From Fortiea sp. LEGE XX443 (lineage in GTDB: Bacteria; Cyanobacteriota; Cyanobacteriia; Cyanobacteriales; Nostocaceae): 64,000 nt of DNA. The stretch is from NCBI RefSeq assembly GCF_015206815.1, contig NZ_JADEXZ010000012.1, positions 36,175 through 100,174 of the forward strand, written 5' to 3'. The notes beneath the pieces are model-generated. The model saw only the letters and a program-made list of their open reading frames with translations, ran no database searches and had not been told where the DNA came from. Positions 49,001 to 56,900 of this stretch are shown one piece after another. The translations under genes and the position numbers were made by a program. The stretch's first letter is position 1, and every line of letters begins with the position of its first letter.

Positions 49001-49321
49001 TTAGAGATTGATAATACCCGTACGATCATTAGAAACCACTATCCCCTTACACTTAGAGTTCGACCTGATTCTGAACTGTCGCTGGATATTATGTACGATC
49101 GCAGTTGCTTAGAACCTCGTATTATTAACAAAATTACCAATCATTTTGAGATACTACTTTCTCAATTTGCTAATCAGCCCCATATCCAACTGAAAGAATT
49201 AGCTACCCTACTCACTTCAACTGATCAACAGCAACAAGTTCTCAAAGAAAAAGAACTTGAAAAGGTGAGTTTGCAAAAGTTCAAGCAAACTAAGCGTAAA
49301 ACAATTCACCATTCTTCATAA
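40019..49321 (+). CDS. NRPS C-A(Gly)-PCP-C-A(Gly-like)-PCP-E-C
   Basis: 3100 aa. C1 (about 5-440, HHLILDG) has the IYELSPLQQGILFHSL opening of condensation domains following an epimerase. A (about 478-990) has pocket D-I-L-Q-L-G-L-I-W-K, the glycine code. PCP is LGGHS. C2 (HHIVSDG, about 1235) is followed by A (about 1560-2050), pocket D-I-L-Q-L-G-M-I-W-K, also glycine-like. PCP is LGGDS; E (about 2160-2600, HHLVVDG). C3 (about 2629-3060, HHLLLDG) again follows E and ends the protein without its own A domain, serving the next protein. An epimerase on a Gly-coded module is odd. The two A domains look like a tandem duplication. Three short repeat insertions lie in its first half. Confidence 0.94.
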   Translation: MKAENIQDIYELSPLQQGILFHSLYAPESAVYFVQLCYSLKGNFNVVAFERAWQEVVKRHTVLRTAFYWENLEKPLQVVHREVEVSLIQHDWRDINSNEQSQKLQDFLESDGLRPAKGDRTCNFDLTQPCLMRLNLIRCTDDYYYFIWSKHHLILDGWSTALVLKEVVGIYQLLCQGKDLPLVLESSFGNYIGWLQQQDLNKAKEFWQQSLQGFTAPTPLINLNSENSSNQPDKYNQQLIKLSQTTTAALQSLARQNQLTLNTLVQGAYALLLSRYSREIDIVYGVTFSGRPADLAKAESIVGMFINTLPVRVKIDAEESLLSWLRKLQSQLAEIRQYEYSPLVDVQGWSEVPRGLPLFESILVFENYPIDTALKNGMQNLEIQSISSVDNTNYPLTVTVIPASELEVTISYNCDACGGLRQRFHPDTITRMLGHLVTLLENMIADVNQPMASLPMLTEVEKHQLLVEWNNTQVDYPQDKCIHQLFEEQVEKTPDAVAVVFVDAQSAASRSRSVSDRRRVGQHLTYKELNQRANQLANYLQKLGVTSEVLVGICIERSLEMLVGILGILKAGGAYIPLDPSYPQQRLAFMLKDAQLSILITKQNLVATLPPHQAQIVCLDSDWEKISQHSLDNLTNKTNTKNLAYVIYTSGSTGQPKGVQITHGSLVNFLSTMRQTPGLNQEDIFLSVTTLSFDIAALELYLPLIVGARVVIVSREVATDGIRLLKELILSNATVMQATPATWRMLLAAGWESSQQLKILCGGEALDSNLAHQLLERSKQVWNLYGPTETTIWSSVHKVENTNQSRLQNIISIGRPIANTEFYILDQNQQLVPVGVPGELHIGGAGLARGYLNRPELTQEKFITNPFSHQPDVRLYKTGDLARYLPNGELEYIGRIDNQVKLRGFRIELGEIEAAINQHPSVSTSAVVVRQDESANQSLVAYITLHSNKIVTITELRRFLELKLPNYMVPIAIVVLETLPLTPNGKIDRRALPAPNLTQLISESNFVAPATPVEEMLAGVWAEVLGLEKVGVKDNFFELGGHSLLATRVISQIRQVFEVEIPLRRLFELPTVSELGKEIQTAINADKGLEVPPIKSIARSPKLPLSFAQQRLWFLNQFEPNSPFYNIPAAVRLEGQLNLAALEQSFNEILRRHEVLRTNFQTVEGQAIAVISPTTQQLLTVIDLSELPSAQRETKVRQLALAEAQRPFNLEADTLLRVKLLRLSKQEYVALLTMHHIVSDGWSMDVLVREVATLYQAFCNGQPSPLPELEIQYADFAAWQRQWLEGEALETQLAYWLKQLDGAPGVLELPTDYPRPAIQSSRGAIHSFCLSSDQFLALKSLSQQQGSTLFMTLLAAFKILLHRYTGSNDIVIGSPIANRNHSQIEGLIGFFANTLVLRTNLEGNPSFQELLHRVKEVALGAYTHQDTPFEVLVEKIQPQRNLSHTPLFQVMFVLQNAQNSEIELPGLILSTLENDSATAKFDLTLEMKETAEGLVGTLKYSIDLFEPQTIQKMTGHLQTLLSEIIANPEQKLSELPLLTQTEQHQLLVEWNQTQADYPQDKCIHQLFEAQVEKTPDAVAVVFENQQLTYRELNQQANQLAHYLQKLGVGPEALVGICVERSLEMLVGLLGILKAGGAYVPLDPNYPSKRLAWMIEDSQLSVVFTQSHLLVGLSKYQAKVVCLDNDWQTIAQECDANPDVDVIPNNLAYIIYTSGSTGKPKGVQILHQAVVNFLTSIREVPGLTAQDILLAVTTISFDIAVLELFLPIVVGARIVLASREVVTDATQLIKLLTESRATVMQATPATWRMLLAADWQGNQQLKILCGGEALPRTLVNQLLARSASVWNMYGPTETTIWSAVELIESTDIPVCIGHPIANTQIYLIDPNSYHNSSSIQLVPVGLPGELLIGGAGLARGYLNHPELTTDKFIPNPFSKEAGARLYKTGDLACYLPNGKIEFLGRIDHQIKVNGYRIELGEIEVVLSQHPAIQETVVVVQTDEHDKKRIVGYLVTREQVAAPSTSELRRFLSQKLPEYMIPSVFVQIAALPLTPNGKVDRKALPVPDDVRTELDKQFMAPRTFVESKLAQIWAEVLRVEQVGIYDNFFDLGGDSILTIQIIAKANQSGLQLTPKQLFQYQNIAELAGVCITNEATLPEQRLITGNVPLTPVQQWFFEQNLINPHHDNQAVLLEVQQELDPQLLNQALQQLVIHHDALRLRFEQKESGWQQFHAPVDDTVSFSLIDLSEIPQNEQKSALEAAANELQSSLNLFQGSLVKAALFNLGDKQHSRILVAIHHLVVDGVSWRILLEDLETAYTQLSRGETIKLPAKTTSFKKWSEKLREYANSTVAKKELDYWLEKATKQVSSVPIDFSGGANTVASTGVVSVKLNVEETKLLLKEVPSAYRIQINDVLLTALVQAFAQWTGDKSLLIHLEGRNREDIFDDVDLSRTVGWVTSLFPVLLDIRETSSVGEALKVVKEQLRAIPNRGIGYGTLRYTCENTTIAKSLRIPQSEVVFNYLGDFDQTLAESSLFKFATESCGSTRSVQNNRNELLEINGFVVDGQLQVNWSYSEELHRRSTIAALSESFVDALRSLITHCTSPAVGGYTPSDFPLVTINQQQLDDLLQKQQQIEDIYPLSPMQQGMLFHTLYDQNSAAYVTQTSCILRGKLDLSAFQQAWQKLIERHTILRTAFYWEGLDTPLQVVLKHIDLPYQQQDWRELTPNDQQTRLEILLETDYKQGFNLAIAPLMRLILIQLADDTYLFIWSHHHLLLDGWSTPVLLQEVFVLYQAFCRNQFPSLEKIRPYRDYIAWLQQQDFLEAQNFWRRVLKGFTTPTAFGINRNSQKSVNDNPEYHEQEIKLSLATTTALQLLVKQNKLTLNTVLQGAWALLLSHYSSNKDVIFGATVSNRPAALIGVESMVGLFINTLPVRVQIFHHENLISWLQQIQSQQVETRHYEYTPLADIHKFSEVPQGVSLFESVMVFENFPNNSSLQDELDLEIDNTRTIIRNHYPLTLRVRPDSELSLDIMYDRSCLEPRIINKITNHFEILLSQFANQPHIQLKELATLLTSTDQQQQVLKEKELEKVSLQKFKQTKRKTIHHSS
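40347..40378. repeat. SDR5-like insertion in HIP1 (in frame, C domain)
   Basis: GCGAT + 24 bp + CGC, 32 bp in all and closely matching 37471-37502 (most bases identical, same reading frame). It adds GLRPAKGD to the first condensation domain; without it the sequence reads ESDRTC through an intact HIP1. Confidence 0.8.
41259..41287. repeat. SDR5-like insertion in HIP1 (inverted form, C domain)
   Basis: GCGAT + 21 bp + CGC. It adds seven residues (the ACGGLRQ part of NCDACGGLRQRF) near the end of the first C domain. The same insertion at the homologous place in the C domain at 55188-55216 implies it was there before the domains were duplicated. Confidence 0.78.
41525..41574. repeat. ~50-bp dispersed repeat inserted in frame in Gly A domain
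   Basis: GC-rich segment containing TTCGCGTAGCGTCTCCG, which recurs on the other strand in the intergenic repeat near 60960-60990 with one mismatch in 27. It adds about 20 Ser/Arg-rich residues (SAASRSRSVSDRRRVG) between VAVVF and LTYKEL, a loop where the other A domains have only two or three residues. Confidence 0.75.
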
Positions 49322-49368
49322 ATTAATAGAGATATTTAAAACATAGGTATTTACAATAAAGCAAGGGT

Positions 49369-52300
49369 ATGAAAATGCAAACTGAGATACTAGAAGGTTA
49401 TCCAATCTCTCCTCAGCAAAGACATATATGGTTGTTACAGCAAAATTCTCTTTTATCATCTTTTCGCGCTGATTGTACTCTTTTAATCGAGGGTAATTTC
49501 CGCCTGGAAATTTTAGAAACTGTTTTAGCGGAAATTATCAGTAGGCATGAAATACTCCGTACTAGTTTTCCTTGTTTAAATGGAATGACAATCCCACTTC
49601 AGGTGATAAATGAAAGTGGTAAACCATCAATCCAGCACTACGATTTAAGTAAATGGAAATCCTCAGAACAAGATTTACGAGTTGGAGAGTTGATTGATGA
49701 ATTGCGACAATTACCCTTTGATTTTGAAAAAGAATGTCTTTTGCGAGTAGCTGTAATAACTTTATCCCCGAATAAGCATATACTGTTCCTTTGCTTATCA
49801 GCGATGATTGCAGATACCCTTACTGCAAGAAATTTAGCTGATGAAATTAGCAATTTGTATATAGCTTATTTGCAAAATAAAGAACTAAATAATGATGAGC
49901 CAGTCCAATATGCAGATTTTGCAGCATGGCAAAATGAATTAGTAGAATCAGATACTACAGAAACAGGAAGACTATTTTGGCAAGAACAAGATATTTCCAG
50001 TGCTTTTACTCTAAAGTTACCATTTGAAAATATTATTTCTGAAAATACACTCTTTTTACCAAAAACTTTAAGCATAAAAATTGAAGATTCTTTATTTACT
50101 GAGATTAATTTATTAGCACAAAAATACAATACTTCTTGTGCTCAATTTTTACTTAGTTGCTGGATGGTATTGTTATGGCGCATTACTAGTCAAAAAAGAA
50201 TTGTTATCGGTCATGCCTTTGAGGGGAGAAAATATGAAGAGTTAGAAAAAGTATTAGGCTTGTTTGCCAAATACTTACCCCTTAATTGTGATATAGATGA
50301 AAATTCTAAAATTAGTGAAGTTATTCAGCAGGTTCAAGTCAATCTTCAAAATATATATAAATGGCAAGAATATTTTAATTGGGAAATTAAACAAAATAAA
50401 ATCACTTTTTTACCTTTTGGCTTTGAATTTGAAGAACGACCAAACAAATATATAACAAATGATATTTCTGTTTCTGTTTTACAGCAGTATGTTTGTTTTG
50501 AACAATTCAAAGTTAAACTGCATTGTATTAATCAACATGATGCTTTAACAATAGAATTTCACTACGATTCCAATTTGTTAAGCATAGAAACTATCGAAAA
50601 CTTAGCAAATCAATTTCAAATTTTATTAGAAAATGTTCCTAAAAATCCAGAAACAAGTGTTAGTAATTTAGAAATTATCAATACTCATGCCAGTCAGCAA
50701 TTGTTAGTAGAGTTTAACAAAACATACCATGATTATGGCGATGCTGAGTGTATTCATCACTGGTTTGCAAAGCAAGCAGATAGTACACAAAATAACATTG
50801 CTGTTGTATCTGAGAACCAGTACATAACCTACAGCGAACTCAATGCACGCGCCAACCAAGTAGCCCATTATCTCCAGCAAATGGGAGTTGGTAAAGAAGT
50901 AGTTGTGGGACTGTTTGTGGAGCGATCGCTTGATTTAATAGTGGGGCTTCTTGGTATCCTTAAAGCTGGTGGTGCATATCTACCCTTAGATCCTGCTTTA
51001 CCAACAGAAAGCTTAGTCTTCCGTTTACAGGATACCAAAGCGGCGGTAGTCTTAACTCAACAACATTTACTCCCAAGGTTATGTGAATATCAAACACAAG
51101 CTGTATGCTTAGATACACAATGGAATGCGATCGCATCACAAAGCCCAGAAAACCCAACTAGCGATGTCACGGCTGAAAATTTAGCTTATGTACTGTTTAC
51201 TTCTGGTTCTACAGGTAAACCCAAAGGAGTAGCGGTTGAACATCGGCAAATATTTAATTATTTACAGGCCATACTTGAAAAATTAGACCTAAGAGTTTGT
51301 ACTAGCTTTGCTAACGTTTCTACTATTGCCGCAGACTTGGGTAACACGACTATTTTCTCTTCATTGTGTACTGGTGGATGTCTGCATCTGATATCACAAC
51401 AAAAAGCTACCCATCCTGAAGCACTAGCAGAATACTTTCATCAGCATCCCATTGACTGTCTAAAAATTGTTCCCTCTCATCTTGAAGCTTTATTATCCTG
51501 TTCTCAACCAAAGTGGATTATACCCAAGCAAAGACTGATTCTTGGTGGCGAAGCTTGTAGTGGGAGTTTAATTGAGCGTTTACAAGAATTAGCCCCAGAA
51601 TGCTTGATTTTCAACCACTACGGCCCGACAGAAACCACAATAGGTGTGTTGACTTATCAAATTCAGCCAGAGAAAACGAGTAGAAATTGCCAAACAGTTC
51701 CTATTGGTCGTCCCATTGCTAATACCCAAATTTATATCTTAGATGCACAACAGCGACCAGTCCCAATTGGCATACCTGGTGAGATATATATAGGCGGTGC
51801 AGGACTGGCTAGGGGTTATCTAAATCGACCCGAACTTACAGCACAGAAATTTGTGCCAAATCCTTTTGGTTTAGGACAACTATACAAAACTGGCGATCTT
51901 GCCCTCTATCAACCAGACGGAAATATAGAATTTATTGGACGAATAGATAACCAAGTAAAAATTCGAGGCTTCCGTATAGAACTAGAGGAAATTGAAACCA
52001 TACTAGGTAAACATTTAGGGGTTAATAAAACCATAGTTTTAGCCTATGAAGAAGCAGGTAATAAGCGTTTAGTGGCTTATATTGTACCTGAGCAAAATAT
52101 TAATCCCACAACAAACGAACTACGCAGATTTTTACAGTCACAACTACCAGAATATATGGTGCCGTCGGTTTTTATGAGACTGAAAGCTTTACCGTTAACT
52201 CCTAATGGCAAAGTAGATCGTCAAGCCTTACCTGCACCTGATATAAACAGGCTAGAAGGGGGAGAAAATTTTGTCGCACCTCGCAATAGCTCAGAACAAA

Positions 52301-53979
52301 AACTGGTTCAACTGTGGACTCAAGTTTTAGGAATAGAAGAAGTAAGTATATACGATAACTTTTTTGAATTAGGAGGAGATTCTATCCTCAGTATGCAAAT
52401 TATTGCTAAAGCTAGACAAGCCGGTTTGCAGCTGATTCCCAAAGATATTTTTGACCATCAAACCATTGCCGAACTTGCAGCAGTAGCGCAAAACAATAAA
52501 GTCATTCAAGCAGAACAAGGATTGGTTACAGGTGAAATACCTTTGACCCCGATTCAGCAATGGTTCTTTGCACAAAATCAGCCTGATATTCATCATTGGA
52601 ACCAAGCAATTTTCTTAGAACTGCGGCAAAATCTCGACCCAGTTCTGTTGCAACAGGCTTTAGAGCAATTGCTGATACATCACGATGCTTTGCGTATGCA
52701 GTTTGTTCGCAGACAATCTGGTTGGGAGCAATTTAACACTAGTTTTGGTTCTGATCAGGCAAAGGTATTTACTTACGTTGATTTATCATCGCTTTCACCA
52801 GATAAACAGAATTCTACCGTCGAGGCAACTAATAATCAATTACAAACCAGTCTCAACTTGTCAGAAGGAAAGCTTGTCCAGGTAGCCTTGTTTAATTTGG
52901 GTGCAGAAAAACCCATGCGGCTGCTGTTAATTATTCACCATCTAGTTGTTGATGGTGTCTCCTGGCGAATTTTGCTGGAAGATTTACAAACAGCTTATGA
53001 ACATCTCAGGCGCAACGAAGCAGTTAACTTACTGTCTAAAACTACCTCGTTTAAACAGTGGGCGCAAAAATTACAGGATTACGCATCTTCATCAGCATTA
53101 CAGTCAGAATTTAAATACTGGTTAGCTCGACCCAATCAAGAAATTTCCCCTATCCCGTTGGACTGTCCTGAAAATTTGGCTAAAAATACACTTGCTGAGG
53201 CTTGTAGTGTATCTGTAGCCCTGAATGTTGAAGAAACTCAAGCTTTGCTACAAGATGTACCAGCAGCATACCAAACCCAAATTAATGATGTATTGCTGAC
53301 TGCACTCGTACAAGCATATAAACAATGGACAGGCTGTAATTATTTACTAGTTGATTTAGAAGGTCATGGACGAGAAGAAATTTTTGATGATGTAGACCTG
53401 TCACAGACGGTGGGGTGGTTTACTACGATATTTCCTGTGTTGCTGCATTTAGAGGAAACGCCTGATTTTGGTGAAGCTTTGAAAGGCGTTAAAAAACAAC
53501 TACGAGCCATACCTAATCGAGGTATTGGTTATGGCGTACTACGTTATCTCAGCAATGACCAGAAAATTACCGAAAAGTTGCAAACCCAGCCCCAAGCCAA
53601 AATTAGATTCAACTACCTGGGACAATCTGACCAAGTTCTAGCTGAATCTTCACTGTTTGCTACAGCTTTGGAGTCTAACGGAACTTCTCGCAGCTTACAG
53701 AGTAAGCGGAGTTATTTACTAGATATCAACGGAATTATTGTGAGCGGAAAGTTGCAACTAGATTGGACATACAGCCAGGCTATTCATCGACGTGAGACTA
53801 TTGAAGCGATCGCTACGAGTTTTATTGAGATATTGCGATCAGCTACGCTGGGCGCAACGCCAACGCTAATTCATGACTCTCAGATTTCTGATAACCAATT
53901 ACTTCCAGCAGATTTATCGGACTTTGAGTGGATCGAAACTGACATCGAAAACATCATTGCAGCAATTGGAGACGTTTGA
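49369..53979 (+). CDS. NRPS interface-A(Asp)-PCP-E (second Asp module)
   Basis: 1536 aa. The N-terminal condensation-like domain (1-440) has lost HHxxxDG (LCLSAMIADTLT, about 143-154), as in the first Asp protein. A (about 460-955) has FAADLGNT-type A4 and pocket D-L-T-K-I-G-H-I-G-K, aspartate. PCP is LGGDSILSMQ. E (about 1055-1490) has HHLVVDG, LEGHGREE and FNYLG. It should install a second D-Asp, a candidate for beta-hydroxylation by the SyrP-like enzyme through the interface domain. The acceptor C domain ends the preceding protein. The ATG has AAGGG upstream. The end of the E domain contains an SDR5-like insertion. Confidence 0.93.
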   Translation: MKMQTEILEGYPISPQQRHIWLLQQNSLLSSFRADCTLLIEGNFRLEILETVLAEIISRHEILRTSFPCLNGMTIPLQVINESGKPSIQHYDLSKWKSSEQDLRVGELIDELRQLPFDFEKECLLRVAVITLSPNKHILFLCLSAMIADTLTARNLADEISNLYIAYLQNKELNNDEPVQYADFAAWQNELVESDTTETGRLFWQEQDISSAFTLKLPFENIISENTLFLPKTLSIKIEDSLFTEINLLAQKYNTSCAQFLLSCWMVLLWRITSQKRIVIGHAFEGRKYEELEKVLGLFAKYLPLNCDIDENSKISEVIQQVQVNLQNIYKWQEYFNWEIKQNKITFLPFGFEFEERPNKYITNDISVSVLQQYVCFEQFKVKLHCINQHDALTIEFHYDSNLLSIETIENLANQFQILLENVPKNPETSVSNLEIINTHASQQLLVEFNKTYHDYGDAECIHHWFAKQADSTQNNIAVVSENQYITYSELNARANQVAHYLQQMGVGKEVVVGLFVERSLDLIVGLLGILKAGGAYLPLDPALPTESLVFRLQDTKAAVVLTQQHLLPRLCEYQTQAVCLDTQWNAIASQSPENPTSDVTAENLAYVLFTSGSTGKPKGVAVEHRQIFNYLQAILEKLDLRVCTSFANVSTIAADLGNTTIFSSLCTGGCLHLISQQKATHPEALAEYFHQHPIDCLKIVPSHLEALLSCSQPKWIIPKQRLILGGEACSGSLIERLQELAPECLIFNHYGPTETTIGVLTYQIQPEKTSRNCQTVPIGRPIANTQIYILDAQQRPVPIGIPGEIYIGGAGLARGYLNRPELTAQKFVPNPFGLGQLYKTGDLALYQPDGNIEFIGRIDNQVKIRGFRIELEEIETILGKHLGVNKTIVLAYEEAGNKRLVAYIVPEQNINPTTNELRRFLQSQLPEYMVPSVFMRLKALPLTPNGKVDRQALPAPDINRLEGGENFVAPRNSSEQKLVQLWTQVLGIEEVSIYDNFFELGGDSILSMQIIAKARQAGLQLIPKDIFDHQTIAELAAVAQNNKVIQAEQGLVTGEIPLTPIQQWFFAQNQPDIHHWNQAIFLELRQNLDPVLLQQALEQLLIHHDALRMQFVRRQSGWEQFNTSFGSDQAKVFTYVDLSSLSPDKQNSTVEATNNQLQTSLNLSEGKLVQVALFNLGAEKPMRLLLIIHHLVVDGVSWRILLEDLQTAYEHLRRNEAVNLLSKTTSFKQWAQKLQDYASSSALQSEFKYWLARPNQEISPIPLDCPENLAKNTLAEACSVSVALNVEETQALLQDVPAAYQTQINDVLLTALVQAYKQWTGCNYLLVDLEGHGREEIFDDVDLSQTVGWFTTIFPVLLHLEETPDFGEALKGVKKQLRAIPNRGIGYGVLRYLSNDQKITEKLQTQPQAKIRFNYLGQSDQVLAESSLFATALESNGTSRSLQSKRSYLLDINGIIVSGKLQLDWTYSQAIHRRETIEAIATSFIEILRSATLGATPTLIHDSQISDNQLLPADLSDFEWIETDIENIIAAIGDV
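53835..53866. repeat. SDR5-like insertion in HIP1 (in frame, end of E domain)
   Basis: GCGAT + 24 bp + CGC, adding eight residues between LRS and LIHD. The paralogous E domain at 47782-47789 still has the intact GCGATCGC at the same place (reading LRSLI), giving an empty-site comparison inside this window. Confidence 0.82.
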
Positions 53980-53980
53980 A

Positions 53981-56900
53981 ATGGGGATGCAAAATGTCGA
54001 GGATTTCTATCCTCTTTCACCAATGCAGCAAGGGTTATTGTTTCATACTCTATCTGCACCAGATACAGGAGTTTATTTCAATCAGTTAGTCTGTACTCTC
54101 TTTGGACAACTGAATATTCCTGTATTTGAAAAAGTTTGGCAGCAGGTGATTCAGCGTCATGCAATTTTGCGGACTTGTTTTCGCTGGCAAGGTGTAAAAG
54201 AGCCTATACAAGTGGTATTGCGTCAGGTACAACTGCCTTTAAAACATTATAACTGGCAAGGTCTTTCATCTACTGAACAGCAAGAAAATTTAGCCGCTTT
54301 TTTAGAGACAGATCGCACTTTCGGTATTGATCTCACCCAAGCACCGTTGATGCGTTTGGCGTTAATTCAACTAAGCGAAAATACTTACCAATTTGTTTGG
54401 AGCACCCATCATCTAATTACTGATGGTTGGTCTACATCAATGTTGCTGGAGGAAGTTTTTAAACTCTATACTGCCTTCTGCCAAGGTGAAGAATTACAGT
54501 TAGAGTCTCCCCGTCCTTACCGAGACTACATTAAATGGCTACAGAAACAGGATTTATCAAAGGCTGAGACTTTTTGGCGACAGACATTAAGTGGTTTTTC
54601 TGCTCCTACTGATCTACGTATCCAAAAAACACTGAGTAGCAAATCTTTAAATCATGCAGCCCAACAAATCAAACTATCAGCTAGTCAAACCGCAGCCATG
54701 CGATCGCTCGTTCGTCAGCAGCAAATCACTCTCAATACTTTAGTACAAGGCGCTTGGGCTTGGCTTCTTAGCTATTACAGTGGCGAATCAGATGTAGTTT
54801 TTGGTGTCACCGTCTCTGGTCGTCCGGTAACGCTGGCGGGTGCTGAATCTATGGTGGGATTGTTCATCAACACCTTACCTCTGAGGATTGAAGTATCATA
54901 TGACACTGTAATTTTGGCTCTGCTCAAACAAATTCAAGCTAAACAAGCAGAAATTTCTCAATATGAATACAGTCCTTTAGTACAAGTGCAGAAGTGGAGT
55001 GAAGTACCACGAGGAATGCCTCTATTTGACAGCATTTTGGTGTTTGAGAACTACCCAGTGGACACTGCAAAACGGCAAATTGATAATCTAGAAATATCGA
55101 ATGTTGTTGCGGATGACTGGACAAACTATCCTTTAACTTTGACAGTCTTACCTAAACAAGAGTTGACATTAGAAATTGCCTATAATTGCGATGCCTACGG
55201 CGGGTTACGCCAACGCTTTGATGATAATGCCATAACTCGGATGTTAGGTCATTTGGGAAATTTATTAGCAGGTATGGTTGCTAATCCCCAGCAGCGCCTA
55301 TCAGATTTGTCTTTATTGACAGAAGCAGAAAAGCAAACTTTATTAGTTGACTGGAATAATACTAAAATTGATTACCCTCAAGACCAGTGCATTCATCAAC
55401 TATTTGAAGCACAGGTTGAGAAAACACCTGATGCAGTTGCAGTAGTATTTGAAGAAAAATCTTTAACCTATCGAGAACTCAATCAAAAAGCAAATCAACT
55501 GGCCCATTATCTACAAAAATTGGGAGTAAAGCCAGAAATACTAGTAGGGATTTGTGTAGAGCGTTCCCCAGAAATGATAGTTGGATTATTGGCAATTCTC
55601 AAGGCTGGCGGGGCATATCTCCCGCTAGACCCAATATACCCGCAAGAGCGCTTGGCATACATGTTAGCTGATGCTCAAGTATCGGTGTTGCTTACCCAGG
55701 AATTTCTCTTAACAAATCTTCCCGACATCCCAGCCAAATTTATCTGTATAGATAACGCAGAAATAGCACAACAACCGCACACTAATCTCATCAATCACAG
55801 CAAACTTGACAATTTAGCATATGTAATATACACATCCGGGTCAACAGGCAAACCCAAAGGGGTGATGATTGAACAAGAGTCTTTAGTTAATTACACACAA
55901 GTAGCAATAACAGAATATGACATAAATTCTAGCGATCGTATTCTCCAATTTGCCTCCATTAGCTTTGATGCAGCCGCCGAGGAAATTTTTCCTTGTTTAG
56001 TGCAGGGAGCAACTTTGGTGTTACGAACTGATGAGATGTTAAGTTCAATACCTCATTTTTTAGAAAAATGTCAACAACAAGAATTGACTGTATTAGATTT
56101 ACCAACGGCTTTTTGGCAGCAATTAACTTCTGAATTATCTGCACACAAATTAACTTTACCTCCATCTCTGAGATTAGTAATTATCGGTGGTGAAAAAGCC
56201 TCAGCAGATAAAGTATTAACTTGGCAAAAGTGTATAGATAAAAAAATTAAACTAGTTAATGGCTACGGACCCACTGAAACTACCATAGTAGCTACCATTT
56301 ATGATTTCGCAGAACCAAATTTTACTCAAGAAGTACCTATCGGCAAACCTATTTCTAATATTCAAACTTATATATTAGATAAATATTTACAACCAGTTCC
56401 TATTGGTATTCTAGGCGAATTGTATATTGGCGGTAAAGGTGTAGCACGAGGTTATCTCAATCAACCTGAGTTAACTGCTGAAAAATTCATCCCCAACCCT
56501 TTTCAAGAAGGCAAAAAGCTATATAAAACAGGAGATTTAGTACGCTATCGCAGTGATGGTAATATTGAAATTCTTGATCGCGTAGACTATCAAGTAAAAA
56601 TTCGTGGCTTCCGTATTGAATTGGGAGAAATTGAAGCTAAATTAGTTCAACATTCGGTTGTAAAGGATGCTTTGGTGATAGTTAGAGAAGATAATCTAAA
56701 TGACAAGCGACTAGTAGCATATATCGTTTCCAATCATCAAAATTCTGAGTATAGTGAAATCACCCCACAATTACGACAATTCCTCAAAGGAAGTCTACCA
56801 GAGTACATGATACCTTCTATATTTGTACTACTGGAAAAATTACCACTGACACCGAATGGCAAAGTAGATCGTCGGGCGCTACCTATACCTGAGCAAACAT

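Noticed and set aside
53873..53980. Upstream extension of the last NRPS gene overlapping the previous one
   Set aside because: The ATG at 53981 has a good GGAGA at correct spacing and directly precedes the conserved condensation opening; the extra 36 residues resemble no NRPS sequence.
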